From assembly GCF_902459655.1 (NCBI RefSeq), contig NZ_CABPSB010000012.1, positions 120,920-184,919 of the forward strand: a DNA stretch of 64,000 nucleotides, read 5' to 3'. Position numbers and translations under genes: made by a program. Shown here piece after piece: positions 45,181-53,603 of the stretch (positions are counted from its first letter, which is position 1; the number at the start of each line of letters is the position of its first letter). The stretch is from Pandoraea anhela (GTDB lineage Bacteria; Pseudomonadota; Gammaproteobacteria; Burkholderiales; Burkholderiaceae). The notes under the pieces were generated by a model. It did not search any database. It was not told the DNA's origin and worked only from the letters and a program-made list of their open reading frames with translations.

Positions 45181-46569
45181 ATGTCAAATCATTCGGAAGC
45201 TGATTCGCTACGACGCGGTCTGAGCGAGCGTCAGATGAACCTGATGGCGCTGGGCGCTGCCATCGGCGTCGGTTTGTTCCTCGGCTCGGCCACGGCGATC
45301 AAGTCCGCCGGACCGGCGATCCTCGTGGCATACGGCGTGTGCGGATTGCTCGCCTACGTCGTCATGCGCGCCTTGGGAGAAATGGCGATCCACGACCCCG
45401 TAGCCGGCTCGTTCTCGCGGTACGCCTATAACTATGTCGGCCACCGTGCGGGATTTCTGACCGGCTGGACGTATTGGTTCTATTGGATTATCAGCATCAT
45501 GGCGGAGGTCACGGCCGCCGCCATCTATATGCACTACTGGTTCCCCGAGGTGCCCTCGTGGATCTGGGCGCTGGCGTCGCTGTTTTCGATGACCGCGCTG
45601 AATCTGATCGCCGTGCGGGCCTTCGGGGAGCTTGAGTTCTGGTTCGCCTCGATCAAAGTGATCACCATTGTCGTGCTCATCGTCTCCGGACTCGGCATCA
45701 TCTCATTCGGTATCGGCAACGGCGGTGTGCCCACCGGGATCGCCAATCTGTGGCGTCATGGCGGCTTTGCCCCGAACGGCGTGTCGGGCGTGCTGTCGGT
45801 CTTGCCGCTCGTCATCTTCTCCTACATCGGCATTGAAATGCTGGGGCTGACAGCGGGCGAGGCCCGCAACCCCAAGCAGACGATCAAGCGTGCCGTGAGC
45901 AGCGTGTTCTGGCGCATCGCGATCTTCTACGTCGGCGCGCTGTTCGTCGTATTGTCGATCTATCCGTGGAACGAGATCGGCGTGTCGGGCAGCCCGTTCG
46001 TCATGACGTTCGAAAAACTGGGCATTCATAAAGCGGCGGGCATTCTCAATTTCGTGGTGCTCACCGCCACACTTTCCGCCTGCAACACCGGCATCTTCGG
46101 CACCGCCCGGATGCTGTTCAACCTCTCGCAACAGGGGCAGGCCCCGCAACGTCTGAAGCAACTGAATCGTCGCGGCTTGCCGATCTACGCGATCGCCTTT
46201 TGCGTGGGGATCGCATTGTTCGGGGTGGCGCTCAACTACTTCGCGCCGAAAGGCCTCTTCGTGGCGTTGACCGCCGTGGCCGCGTTTGCCGGCATTTTCA
46301 CCTGGACATCCATCCTTGTGTCGCACATCCAGTTTCGCAAGCAAGTCACGATCTCCGCGCAAGACACCCTGCTCAAGGGGGCGCCGTTCGTTACTTACAT
46401 CGCCCTGGCGCTGATTCTCGGCATTGCGGCCCTGATGCTCTTCTTCGACGAAACGCGACCGGCCATTCTGATCGGCCTCGCGTGGGCGGTGCTGCTCAAC
46501 GTCGTGTATGCGTTTGCGAGACCCAAGCGCGCCCCGGCCACGCTCGACGCTATCGAGGCCATGGAATGA
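45181..46569 (+). CDS. Amino acid permease (APC superfamily, GABA/AAT type)
   Basis: A 462-residue 12-span permease. The first helix holds the substrate loop AIGVGLFLGSATAIKSAGPA, followed by GLLAYVVMRALGEMAIHDPV, standard for the AAT family (GabP, AroP, ProY, cycloserine transporter CycA). It probably imports an amino acid or related compound by proton symport; CycA-like D-amino-acid transport is possible given the next gene. GTAGGAGA precedes the ATG. Confidence 0.9.
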   Translation: MSNHSEADSLRRGLSERQMNLMALGAAIGVGLFLGSATAIKSAGPAILVAYGVCGLLAYVVMRALGEMAIHDPVAGSFSRYAYNYVGHRAGFLTGWTYWFYWIISIMAEVTAAAIYMHYWFPEVPSWIWALASLFSMTALNLIAVRAFGELEFWFASIKVITIVVLIVSGLGIISFGIGNGGVPTGIANLWRHGGFAPNGVSGVLSVLPLVIFSYIGIEMLGLTAGEARNPKQTIKRAVSSVFWRIAIFYVGALFVVLSIYPWNEIGVSGSPFVMTFEKLGIHKAAGILNFVVLTATLSACNTGIFGTARMLFNLSQQGQAPQRLKQLNRRGLPIYAIAFCVGIALFGVALNYFAPKGLFVALTAVAAFAGIFTWTSILVSHIQFRKQVTISAQDTLLKGAPFVTYIALALILGIAALMLFFDETRPAILIGLAWAVLLNVVYAFARPKRAPATLDAIEAME

Positions 46570-46636
46570 ACCGGTACGCATTGTGGGCCGCTGCCTTGCG
46601 CGCGTCGTCGAATGTCTTCACGGAGGCAAGCCGGAT

Positions 46637-47932
46637 ATGTTGAATCGAAACAGCGAAATTCCCCTGCGACTCTCGCCGTACAGCAAGGGCGTTCCGGACG
46701 CGCTGATCGACGTGCCTCGCGAGCGGCTCGCCTCGCTGTCCCGCTCTGCCGTGAGCGCCTATGCGGCCTATCCGGTCGCGGTGCTCAAGCAAAGCGTGCT
46801 GGAAAAGAACCGCGCATGGATGCGGCAGTACGTCGAGATCACCGGCGCCAGCCTGGCGCCGCATGGTAAGACATCGATGAGTCCGGAGCTGTTCGAATAC
46901 CTCGATCACGGCGCAACATGGGGGCTGACGCTCGCCACCTGGCATCAGGTGAGGGCCGCGCGCGCGCACGGGGTGTCCCGCATCATTCTCGCCAACGTGG
47001 TCGGCAGCGAGTACGAAGCGGATTGGTATCTCGACGCGCTTCGCAGCGACCCGTCATTCGACTTCTATTGCTACGTCGATTCGATGGCGTCGGTGGAGGT
47101 CCTGTCGCGCGCCGCACAGCGCCAGCCCCTCGACCGTCCTTTGAAAGTGCTGCTGGAACTCGGCTATGCCGGGGGGCGGACCGGCTGTCGCGACGACGGC
47201 GATGCGATCAACATCGCGCGCGCCGTGCAGGACACGGGGGGATGTCTGACGCTCGCAGGCGTCGCAGGATTCGAAGGGCTGATCCCGGGGGCGACGCCGG
47301 CGCAGCGCCTGAGCGACGTCACCGCTTTTGTCGAGCGCATTCGACGTATCGCCAAACGATGCGACCGCAAGTCGCTCTTCGCCGGCGCGGAAGTCGTCCT
47401 GAGCGCCGGCGGATCGGCGTTCTACGACGTGGTCATCCGAATACTGCGAGACACCGAGCTGTCTCGCCCGACGCGGGTCGTGACGCGCAGCGGTTGCTTC
47501 CTTTCTCACGACGTCGGCATGTACGAGGCCTTATATCAGCATTTGCGCGAGAGAGACCCGCTGGCCCCATGCATTCCCGGCACGCTGGAACCGGCGCTGG
47601 AGGTATGGGGGCAAGTGCTGTCGGCACCGGAACCCGGCTGGGTGATCGTCAACGCGGGCAAGCGTGATTTCGGCACGGACGCCGGCCCTCCGACCGCGCG
47701 GTTCGTCATCGGCGCCGACAACCGAATCAGGCCCTTCCCGGCAGGCGCTGAGATTGTCGCCACCAGCGATCAGCATGCGCATCTGAGGGTTCCGCCCGGG
47801 CACGGCGTGCAGGTCGGGGATCGTGTCGGCTTCGGGGTCTCGCACCCGTGCACGACGTTCGACAAGTGGCAGGCGATCTACGTTGTCGATGACGACTACG
47901 TCATTCAGGACATCGTGCAAACCTGCTTCTGA
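46637..47932 (+). CDS. Fold-III PLP enzyme, D-threonine aldolase/D-serine dehydratase-like
   Basis: A 431-residue protein with an alanine-racemase-like N-terminal barrel and a D-serine dehydratase-like C-terminal domain. The Schiff-base Lys is K78 in SLAPHGKTSM. The C-terminal metal site is represented by TSDQHAHLRV and SHPCTTFDKW (His and Cys ligands). Family enzymes cleave D-threonine-type 3-hydroxy amino acids to glycine and an aldehyde, or deaminate D-serine. An aldehyde product would suit the aldehyde dehydrogenase and alcohol dehydrogenase upstream. GGAGG lies 10 bp before the ATG. The 68-bp gap from the permease supports co-transcription. Substrate not determinable. Confidence 0.85.
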   Translation: MLNRNSEIPLRLSPYSKGVPDALIDVPRERLASLSRSAVSAYAAYPVAVLKQSVLEKNRAWMRQYVEITGASLAPHGKTSMSPELFEYLDHGATWGLTLATWHQVRAARAHGVSRIILANVVGSEYEADWYLDALRSDPSFDFYCYVDSMASVEVLSRAAQRQPLDRPLKVLLELGYAGGRTGCRDDGDAINIARAVQDTGGCLTLAGVAGFEGLIPGATPAQRLSDVTAFVERIRRIAKRCDRKSLFAGAEVVLSAGGSAFYDVVIRILRDTELSRPTRVVTRSGCFLSHDVGMYEALYQHLRERDPLAPCIPGTLEPALEVWGQVLSAPEPGWVIVNAGKRDFGTDAGPPTARFVIGADNRIRPFPAGAEIVATSDQHAHLRVPPGHGVQVGDRVGFGVSHPCTTFDKWQAIYVVDDDYVIQDIVQTCF

Positions 47933-47972
47933 GCGTGATGTGGCGTGATGTGGCGCGATGTGGCGTGATGTC
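47933..47972. repeat. Tandem array of four 10-bp units right after a stop codon
   Basis: gcgtgatgtg, gcgtgatgtg, gcgcgatgtg, gcgtgatgtc. The first unit begins at the base after the TGA of the PLP-enzyme gene. Function unknown; no hairpin. Confidence 0.8.
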
Positions 47973-48151
47973 GCATGGGGGGCATGCGTTTGGACGCGTG
48001 TGCCCCCGCGACACCGGCGTTCCGGCGTGTCGGACGACGCCTGCTAATGGAGGGATAAGAAATCGTCGATTGAACGAGGGCGCCGACGGCGATAACTTGG
48101 CCGGCCGCAACGATCTTTGCGTGCAAGGTTTTCGCCACGTCACGACTCACC

Positions 48152-49906
48152 ATGCCAAGGAAGCTCATCTCGTTCAACACCCATGTCAGTCATCGGAGGG
48201 ACCTGCCGGAGTGGCGCTCCAAATGTGTCGTGTTTTGCATCACGATGGCATTTCTGGTGCTGATCGCCCGGGCGCTGTGGGTTCAGGTCATCAACCGTCA
48301 GTTTTACGAAGCGCAGGGCGAGCGCCGATACGAACGTGTGGTGACGTTCACACCGCAACGCGCCCGCATTCTCGACCGACGTGGCAACGTGCTCGCGATC
48401 AGCGAACCGGTGGACGACCTGTGGGCCGATCCCGCGCATTTCCGTCAGGCAACGCGTGATCAGATTCAGGAAATTGCGGCAGCGCTCGATCTGCCGTTCG
48501 CGGCGGTCGCCGCGCTGGCGCAGGCCCCTAATCGCTTCCGGTATCTCAAGCCCACCGTTCAGATTCCGGTCGCTGACGCCCTGCTCGCGCAAGGGATTCC
48601 CGGTGTCCATGCAACACGCACGGAGCGCCGTTTCTTTCCGGAGGGAGCGGCGACGGCGCAGATCGTCGGCATTACGGGGCGCGACGGCGACGGGCGCGAA
48701 GGGCTGGAGTTGTCGCTCAACCGTCAACTGAACGGACAATCGGGCCAGCGCAAGGTGATCGTCGATCGGTTGGGACGCGTTATCGATAAGCCGACGCAAA
48801 CGAAGCGCGCCGAGATATCGCCCGATCTCGTGCTGACCATCGATCGCCAGATTCAACGAATCGCCTTCGATGCGCTGGCAAAGGGCGTAGCGCGCACGGG
48901 GGCCGAAGCCGGCGCGGCCATTGTCGTGGATCCGCGCAGCGGCGATATCCTCGCGCTGGCCAATGTGCCGGCCTACGATCCGAACGTTGGCGCAAGCGCC
49001 GAACGGGTGCCGGTGCGAAATCGCGCATTGACCGATGCTTTCGAGCCGGGCTCGACGATCAAGCCCCTGACGGTGGCGCTGGCGCTGTCCCGCAAGCTGA
49101 TTCGACCCGATACCGTTTTTCATACGAGCCCGGGCGTCATCAGGTTTCACGGCAGCGAGATCCGCGACACGTCGAATCATGGCGATCTCACCACCGCACA
49201 GATCATCTCGAAGTCGAGCAATATCGGCATGGTGCAGATTTCCAGCATGCTCGACGCCAGAGCGATGTACGAAAATTTCGCTCGCTTCGGGCTGGGACAA
49301 GCGCCGGTGAAGGGATTTCCCGGCACGGTCGCCGGAACGTTGCGCCCGCCAGGGAAATGGGGGCCGGTCGAGCAGGCCACGATGTCGTACGGCTATGGTT
49401 TGTCGGTCTCCCTTGCGCAGCTCGCCGATGCCTATGCGGTGCTGGCCAACAAGGGCGTTCGTGTGCCGCTGCGGCTCGTCGATCGCGGTGCTGACTCGAC
49501 GACCGCCTCGGCGTCGAACGCGCAGCCGAACCTTGCGATGAACCCGGCGATGGACCCGGCGGCCAGCCAGCGGGTGGTTCCGGAAAGCGTCGCAAACAGC
49601 GTGCTCGACATGCTCGAACAGACGGTCGCGCCCGGCGGCACGGCCACGATGGCGCGATTGCCGGATTATCGCGTGGGCGCAAAGACCGGTACCGCGCGTA
49701 AGAGCGTGGGCCGGGGATACGAGCGTGGGAAGTACCGCGGGGTTTTCGTGGGCGTTGCGCCGATGTCCGCGCCGTGTCTGGTGGTTGCCGTGATGATCGA
49801 TACGCCCACGAAGGTCTCATACTACGGTGGCCCTGTCGCCGGACCGGTATTTGCCGAGATCGCCGAGCAGACACTTCATGTGCTCGGCGTGAGGCCCGAC
49901 AAGTAA
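48152..49906 (+). CDS. Penicillin-binding protein 2/FtsI-type transpeptidase (accessory copy)
   Basis: A 584-residue class B PBP: one N-terminal membrane span (~25-45), a dimerisation domain, and a transpeptidase with S301-T-I-K304, S355-S-N and K511-T-G-T motifs. It resembles FtsI/PBP3, the D,D-transpeptidase of septal murein, but it stands outside any division (dcw) cluster: neighbours are metabolic genes, a LysR gene and a PBP1A gene. An Asn/Ala/Met-rich insertion lies at residues ~447-475, in a loop before the KTG motif. It is likely an accessory paralogue. No ribosome site of note before the ATG; it could be translated from the upstream transcript. Confidence 0.88.
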   Translation: MPRKLISFNTHVSHRRDLPEWRSKCVVFCITMAFLVLIARALWVQVINRQFYEAQGERRYERVVTFTPQRARILDRRGNVLAISEPVDDLWADPAHFRQATRDQIQEIAAALDLPFAAVAALAQAPNRFRYLKPTVQIPVADALLAQGIPGVHATRTERRFFPEGAATAQIVGITGRDGDGREGLELSLNRQLNGQSGQRKVIVDRLGRVIDKPTQTKRAEISPDLVLTIDRQIQRIAFDALAKGVARTGAEAGAAIVVDPRSGDILALANVPAYDPNVGASAERVPVRNRALTDAFEPGSTIKPLTVALALSRKLIRPDTVFHTSPGVIRFHGSEIRDTSNHGDLTTAQIISKSSNIGMVQISSMLDARAMYENFARFGLGQAPVKGFPGTVAGTLRPPGKWGPVEQATMSYGYGLSVSLAQLADAYAVLANKGVRVPLRLVDRGADSTTASASNAQPNLAMNPAMDPAASQRVVPESVANSVLDMLEQTVAPGGTATMARLPDYRVGAKTGTARKSVGRGYERGKYRGVFVGVAPMSAPCLVVAVMIDTPTKVSYYGGPVAGPVFAEIAEQTLHVLGVRPDK

Positions 49907-49915
49907 GGTTTGCCC

Positions 49916-49942
49916 GATACCCCCGATACCCCCGATGCCCCC
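49916..49942. repeat. Tandem array of 9-bp units between two stop codons
   Basis: gataccccc, gataccccc, gatgccccc, then a partial fourth (gatcctaat). It fills the 40-bp gap between the PBP2-type stop (49906) and the opposing LysR stop (49947). Confidence 0.75.
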
Positions 49943-49946
49943 GATC

Positions 49947-50921
49947 CTAATCGGGCGTGTCGACGAGATCGATGCGCATCCGGGTCAGTTCGGTGGCCCG
50001 CCGGCGGACGAACTGCTCGCTCTGGCCGATCAGCCAGGCCTCGAAGGCGCCCGTCGCGGGGGCTTCGGGGCGTTTGGCGACGACCCAATACGCCGCCGGA
50101 GAGCGTACCGCGACCGGCAGCACGGGCACTAGGCGGCCGTCCGCCAATTCCTCCATCAACATCGAGGCCCGACCGATCGCGATGCCCTGATGATTGAGGG
50201 CAGCGCCGTAGGCCATGCTGGCGATATTGAACCGCGGTCCGTCGACATGCCTAACCCACGCCGGTCTGATGGCCCGGATCCACACGCGCCACTCGGCAAA
50301 CGTCTCGGCCTGAGGCCACGCGAAGGCGTCGTGCAGAAGGACGCACGATGCATCGAGCTTGCCTTCGGCAAGCTTGGGATGCCGTTCGATGTAAGCGGGG
50401 CTGGCCACGGGAATCAGCCATTCGTCGAACAGCGCCGTGCTGCGCCCCGCGCCGGTGGGCTCGTCTTCGCAGTAGCGAACTGCCGCATCGACTTGTGTCG
50501 CATCGTTGGTTGCCACGCCAAGCGCCGCGAACTCCGCCATGAGTTGCACCGGATTGCGCTCGTAATGGTGGTGATACTGAGACAGCCGCGATACCAGCCA
50601 GTGCATCGCAAAGGAGGGGCAGCACCCCACCTTGACGGGTTCGCCCGAGTCCGAAATTCGCGCCAGCGTCGATTCGATTTCCTCGAACGCCCGCTGCGCG
50701 CCCTCCAGAAGCATTGCGCCCTCGGCGGTCAGCGTCAGGCTGCGATGCCCGCGCACGAATAGCGGGTACCCGAGGCGGCGTTCCAGCAGACGCACTTGTT
50801 GACTGATGGCGCTTTGCGTGAGGCTGAGCGCCTCCGCTGCACGCGTGAAGCTGAGCAGTCTGGCGGCCATCGTGAATGAGCGCAGCGCGCCGAGCAGAGA
50901 AGCGTCGACCATGTTTCGCAT
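49947..50921 (-). CDS. LysR family regulator, GcvA-like
   Basis: A 324-residue LysR protein with N-terminal HTH (ALRSFTMAARLLSFTRAAEA, then LSLTQSAISQQVRLLERRLG) and the PLFVRGHRSLTLTAEGAMLL segment of GcvA/AmpR-like regulators. It lies between two penicillin-binding protein genes, convergent with the first and divergent from the second. ATG 50921 or 50912 may start it. CTAAT/ATTAG repeats at 50920-50945, the GcvA core motif, overlap its start. Control of the PBP1A gene and possibly the upstream PBP is likely. Confidence 0.86.
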   Translation of the reverse strand: MRNMVDASLLGALRSFTMAARLLSFTRAAEALSLTQSAISQQVRLLERRLGYPLFVRGHRSLTLTAEGAMLLEGAQRAFEEIESTLARISDSGEPVKVGCCPSFAMHWLVSRLSQYHHHYERNPVQLMAEFAALGVATNDATQVDAAVRYCEDEPTGAGRSTALFDEWLIPVASPAYIERHPKLAEGKLDASCVLLHDAFAWPQAETFAEWRVWIRAIRPAWVRHVDGPRFNIASMAYGAALNHQGIAIGRASMLMEELADGRLVPVLPVAVRSPAAYWVVAKRPEAPATGAFEAWLIGQSEQFVRRRATELTRMRIDLVDTPD

Positions 50922-50945
50922 TAGTTCATCTAATTCAAGGATTAG
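50920..50945. promoter_or_regulatory. GcvA-like LysR operator (ATTAG-N5-CTAAT-N6-ATTAG)
   Basis: Perfect inverted repeat ATTAG TTCAT CTAAT at 50920-50934, with a further ATTAG at 50941-50945. GcvA-type LysR proteins recognise CTAAT, and the site overlaps the start of the GcvA-like gene in the spacer before the PBP1A gene, so it fits both autoregulation and control of the divergent gene. Confidence 0.65.
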
Positions 50946-51091
50946 AAATCATCGCTTGTTGGGTTGGCGGGATTTCTAGACTATTTGCCGAATGTATCGG
51001 AAATCTCGGCATATCGAAGGTCTGTCTGCACCGGACGCTCGCATAAGTCTTGTTTTCGGAAATGAATGACTCATGATGGAACAGCTTGCGC

Positions 51092-53557
51092 ATGTTGGAC
51101 AAGTTTTTTCGGCGACCCCGACGCGAACCGGGGCCCGCTCCGCAATCCGATTCCCCCTCTCCCGCACCCTCCTGGAAAGGCCGGCGCTGGGTGCGCCTCT
51201 TGCTGATGCTCACGGTGGCAGGTGTCACGGCGATGAGCGCGATTGCCGCTTACGTCGTGATCGTCGTGTATCCGGAGATGCCGAACGTCGCATCGCTTGC
51301 CGACTATCGACCGACGGAGCCGTTGCGCATTTATTCGGCCGATAACGCATTGCTTGCCGAGTACGGTATCGAGAAGCGCCGGCCGCTCAAGTACGACGAA
51401 ATTCCCGCGTGCCTGCGCAATGCGTTGCTGGCTACCGAGGACGTTCACTTTTTCGAGCACGACGGCATCGATCTGCCCGGTCTGGTCCGGGCGACGCTCG
51501 TCAACGTGTTTCGTGGCGAAAAATCGCAGGGCGGCAGCACCATCACGATGCAGCTTGCACGCAACTTTTTTCTGACCCGGCAAAAGACGTACGCACGCAA
51601 GCTCTACGAGATTTTGCTTGCGCTGAAGATCGAGAGGGCGCTCTCCAAGCCGCAAATTCTCACGCTCTACATGAACCAGATCTATCTGGGAGAGCGGGCT
51701 TACGGATTTGGCGCCGCAGCCAAGGTCTATTACGCGAAAACCGTCGACGAATTGACGCTCGACGAATGCGCCATGCTCGCCGGGCTGCCGAAAGCGCCGG
51801 CGACCTACAACCCGATCGTGAACCCCGGTGGCGCCCGCGAGCGGCAAGTGGTGGTGTTGAACCGGATGCAAAGCGCCGGGTTCATCTCGCATGACGACTA
51901 CCTTCGTGCCGTCCACGCGCCCGTCTTCTCCGCGCCGCAGCGCTCGGAGCCGAGCGTGCCGGCGTCGTCGGTGAGTGAAACGGTGCGTCAGCTCATCGTC
52001 AACGAGTTTGGCGACGAGGCGTACGAGTCGGGATTGCGCGTGTGGACCACGATCGTGTCGGACAAGCAACGCGCCGCGGCGGACGCCGTACAGGCCAGTG
52101 TCGACGCGTATCAGGATCGGCAAGCTTATGCGGGCCCGGAAGCGAAGTTGCCGCAGGCGCTGATGGCGACATTCGATGCCGGGCGGGGAATCACACCCAA
52201 ACTCGCGTCTTTTCTTGAGTCTCGACCGGATTTTGCCGATACCGACGTTGCTGTCGTCGGCGCGGTAGGCGCGGTCAATGTGTCGGCGTATCTGGCCAGC
52301 GGGGAGAAGGTGTCCGTTGCGCTGCCCGGCGTGGGGCGCCAGCGCGCGCTGGCACGATCGCGTGTTCGGGCCCGACCGATCGAAGTCGGCGACATCGTTC
52401 GCATACGACGTCTGCCGAACGGGGCGCGCAAACTGGTGAGTCTGCCGGCCGTGCAGGCATCGCTGATCGCCATCGCGCCGGATGACGGCGCCATTCTTGC
52501 CATGGTGGGCGATAACGGTGTGTCGGGGCAGCATTTCAACCGGGTGATTCAGGCTTCGCGTCAGCCGGGGTCCGCGTTCAAACCGTTTCTCTACGCCGCT
52601 GCACTGGCTGACGGCTACGGCCCCACCACGGCGGTCTTCGACTTGCCGATCGAGGTCACGCCCGCGCCGGGGGCGCCCGTGTGGCGTCCGAGAGCGGACG
52701 GCAGGGCGCTCGGCGAAATCACGCTGAGTACCGCGTTGGCGCGCTCTCGCAATTTCGTCGCTGTTCGGCTGGCTCAGGCCGTCGGGCTACAGCGCGCCCA
52801 AGCGTTCATCGTGCGCAATTTCGGCTTCCGGGACGCGATGATTCCCGCCAATTTGCCCATGGCGCTCGGCGCGGGCGCTGTCACGCCGCTGGAGATGGCG
52901 GTGGGGTATGCCGTGTTCGCCAACGGCGGATACCGCGTGTCGCCCTACCTCATCGCGCGGATCGTCGACGCGAGCGGCGCCGAACGCTTTCGCGCCAAGC
53001 CGCAGCGGGCGCGGGTGATCGACCCGAGCGTCAGTTACCTGATGTCCGGCATGCTGCGCGAGGTGGCGCAGCGGGGGACAGCATCGGCAACCCGATCCCT
53101 CAAGCGCCAGGACATCGGCGGCAAGACCGGCACTACCAACGACTATCGGGACGGTTGGTTCGCGGGGTATCAAAAGACGATCGCGACGGTTGCATGGATG
53201 GGGTTCGATGCACCCAGATCGCTGGGGCCGGGTGAATGGGCTTCGAAAACGGCGTTGCCCATGTGGATTCATTTCATGGGAAAGGCGCTCAGCGGTGTGC
53301 CCGAGGCGGAACTCACGCCGCCGGACGATATCGTCGACGTCGACGACATTCCTTACGACAAGGCCCACACCCCCGGTCATGGCTTTGTCGAGCGACTGAC
53401 GCAGAACGGTGATGTCGAGCGTACCGGCAGCGTCGCCTCGGCGCCGTTGGCGCAACCCTCCCCGCCCGCAAGTTCGGCAGCGGCGCATGCCGGTGCCGTG
53501 GCCGACGTTTCGTCACAGGAGCGTCAGCGCATTCTTCAGTACTTTCTTCAACCGTAA
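51092..53557 (+). CDS. Penicillin-binding protein 1A-type bifunctional murein synthase
   Basis: An 821-residue class A PBP with one N-terminal membrane span (~residues 35-60). The GT51 glycosyltransferase domain has catalytic Glu116 in LLATEDVHFFEHDG and the lipid II-binding GGSTITMQLARNFF. The transpeptidase domain has S494-A-F-K497 in SRQPGSAFKPFLY, S552-R-N and K678-T-G-T-T. It polymerises and cross-links peptidoglycan at the outer face of the inner membrane. ATG 51092 is preferred over a TTG at 51086. It is divergent from the GcvA-like LysR gene and precedes the desulfhydrase-like gene by 46 bp. Probably an accessory PBP1A; the main ponA cannot be excluded, but its usual neighbours (pilMNOPQ, aroK) are absent. 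Confidence 0.9.
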   Translation: MLDKFFRRPRREPGPAPQSDSPSPAPSWKGRRWVRLLLMLTVAGVTAMSAIAAYVVIVVYPEMPNVASLADYRPTEPLRIYSADNALLAEYGIEKRRPLKYDEIPACLRNALLATEDVHFFEHDGIDLPGLVRATLVNVFRGEKSQGGSTITMQLARNFFLTRQKTYARKLYEILLALKIERALSKPQILTLYMNQIYLGERAYGFGAAAKVYYAKTVDELTLDECAMLAGLPKAPATYNPIVNPGGARERQVVVLNRMQSAGFISHDDYLRAVHAPVFSAPQRSEPSVPASSVSETVRQLIVNEFGDEAYESGLRVWTTIVSDKQRAAADAVQASVDAYQDRQAYAGPEAKLPQALMATFDAGRGITPKLASFLESRPDFADTDVAVVGAVGAVNVSAYLASGEKVSVALPGVGRQRALARSRVRARPIEVGDIVRIRRLPNGARKLVSLPAVQASLIAIAPDDGAILAMVGDNGVSGQHFNRVIQASRQPGSAFKPFLYAAALADGYGPTTAVFDLPIEVTPAPGAPVWRPRADGRALGEITLSTALARSRNFVAVRLAQAVGLQRAQAFIVRNFGFRDAMIPANLPMALGAGAVTPLEMAVGYAVFANGGYRVSPYLIARIVDASGAERFRAKPQRARVIDPSVSYLMSGMLREVAQRGTASATRSLKRQDIGGKTGTTNDYRDGWFAGYQKTIATVAWMGFDAPRSLGPGEWASKTALPMWIHFMGKALSGVPEAELTPPDDIVDVDDIPYDKAHTPGHGFVERLTQNGDVERTGSVASAPLAQPSPPASSAAAHAGAVADVSSQERQRILQYFLQP

Positions 53558-53603
53558 TTCCACGACTAACGCACCGGCATTTGACGCCATGCAAGGAACC
53601 TCC

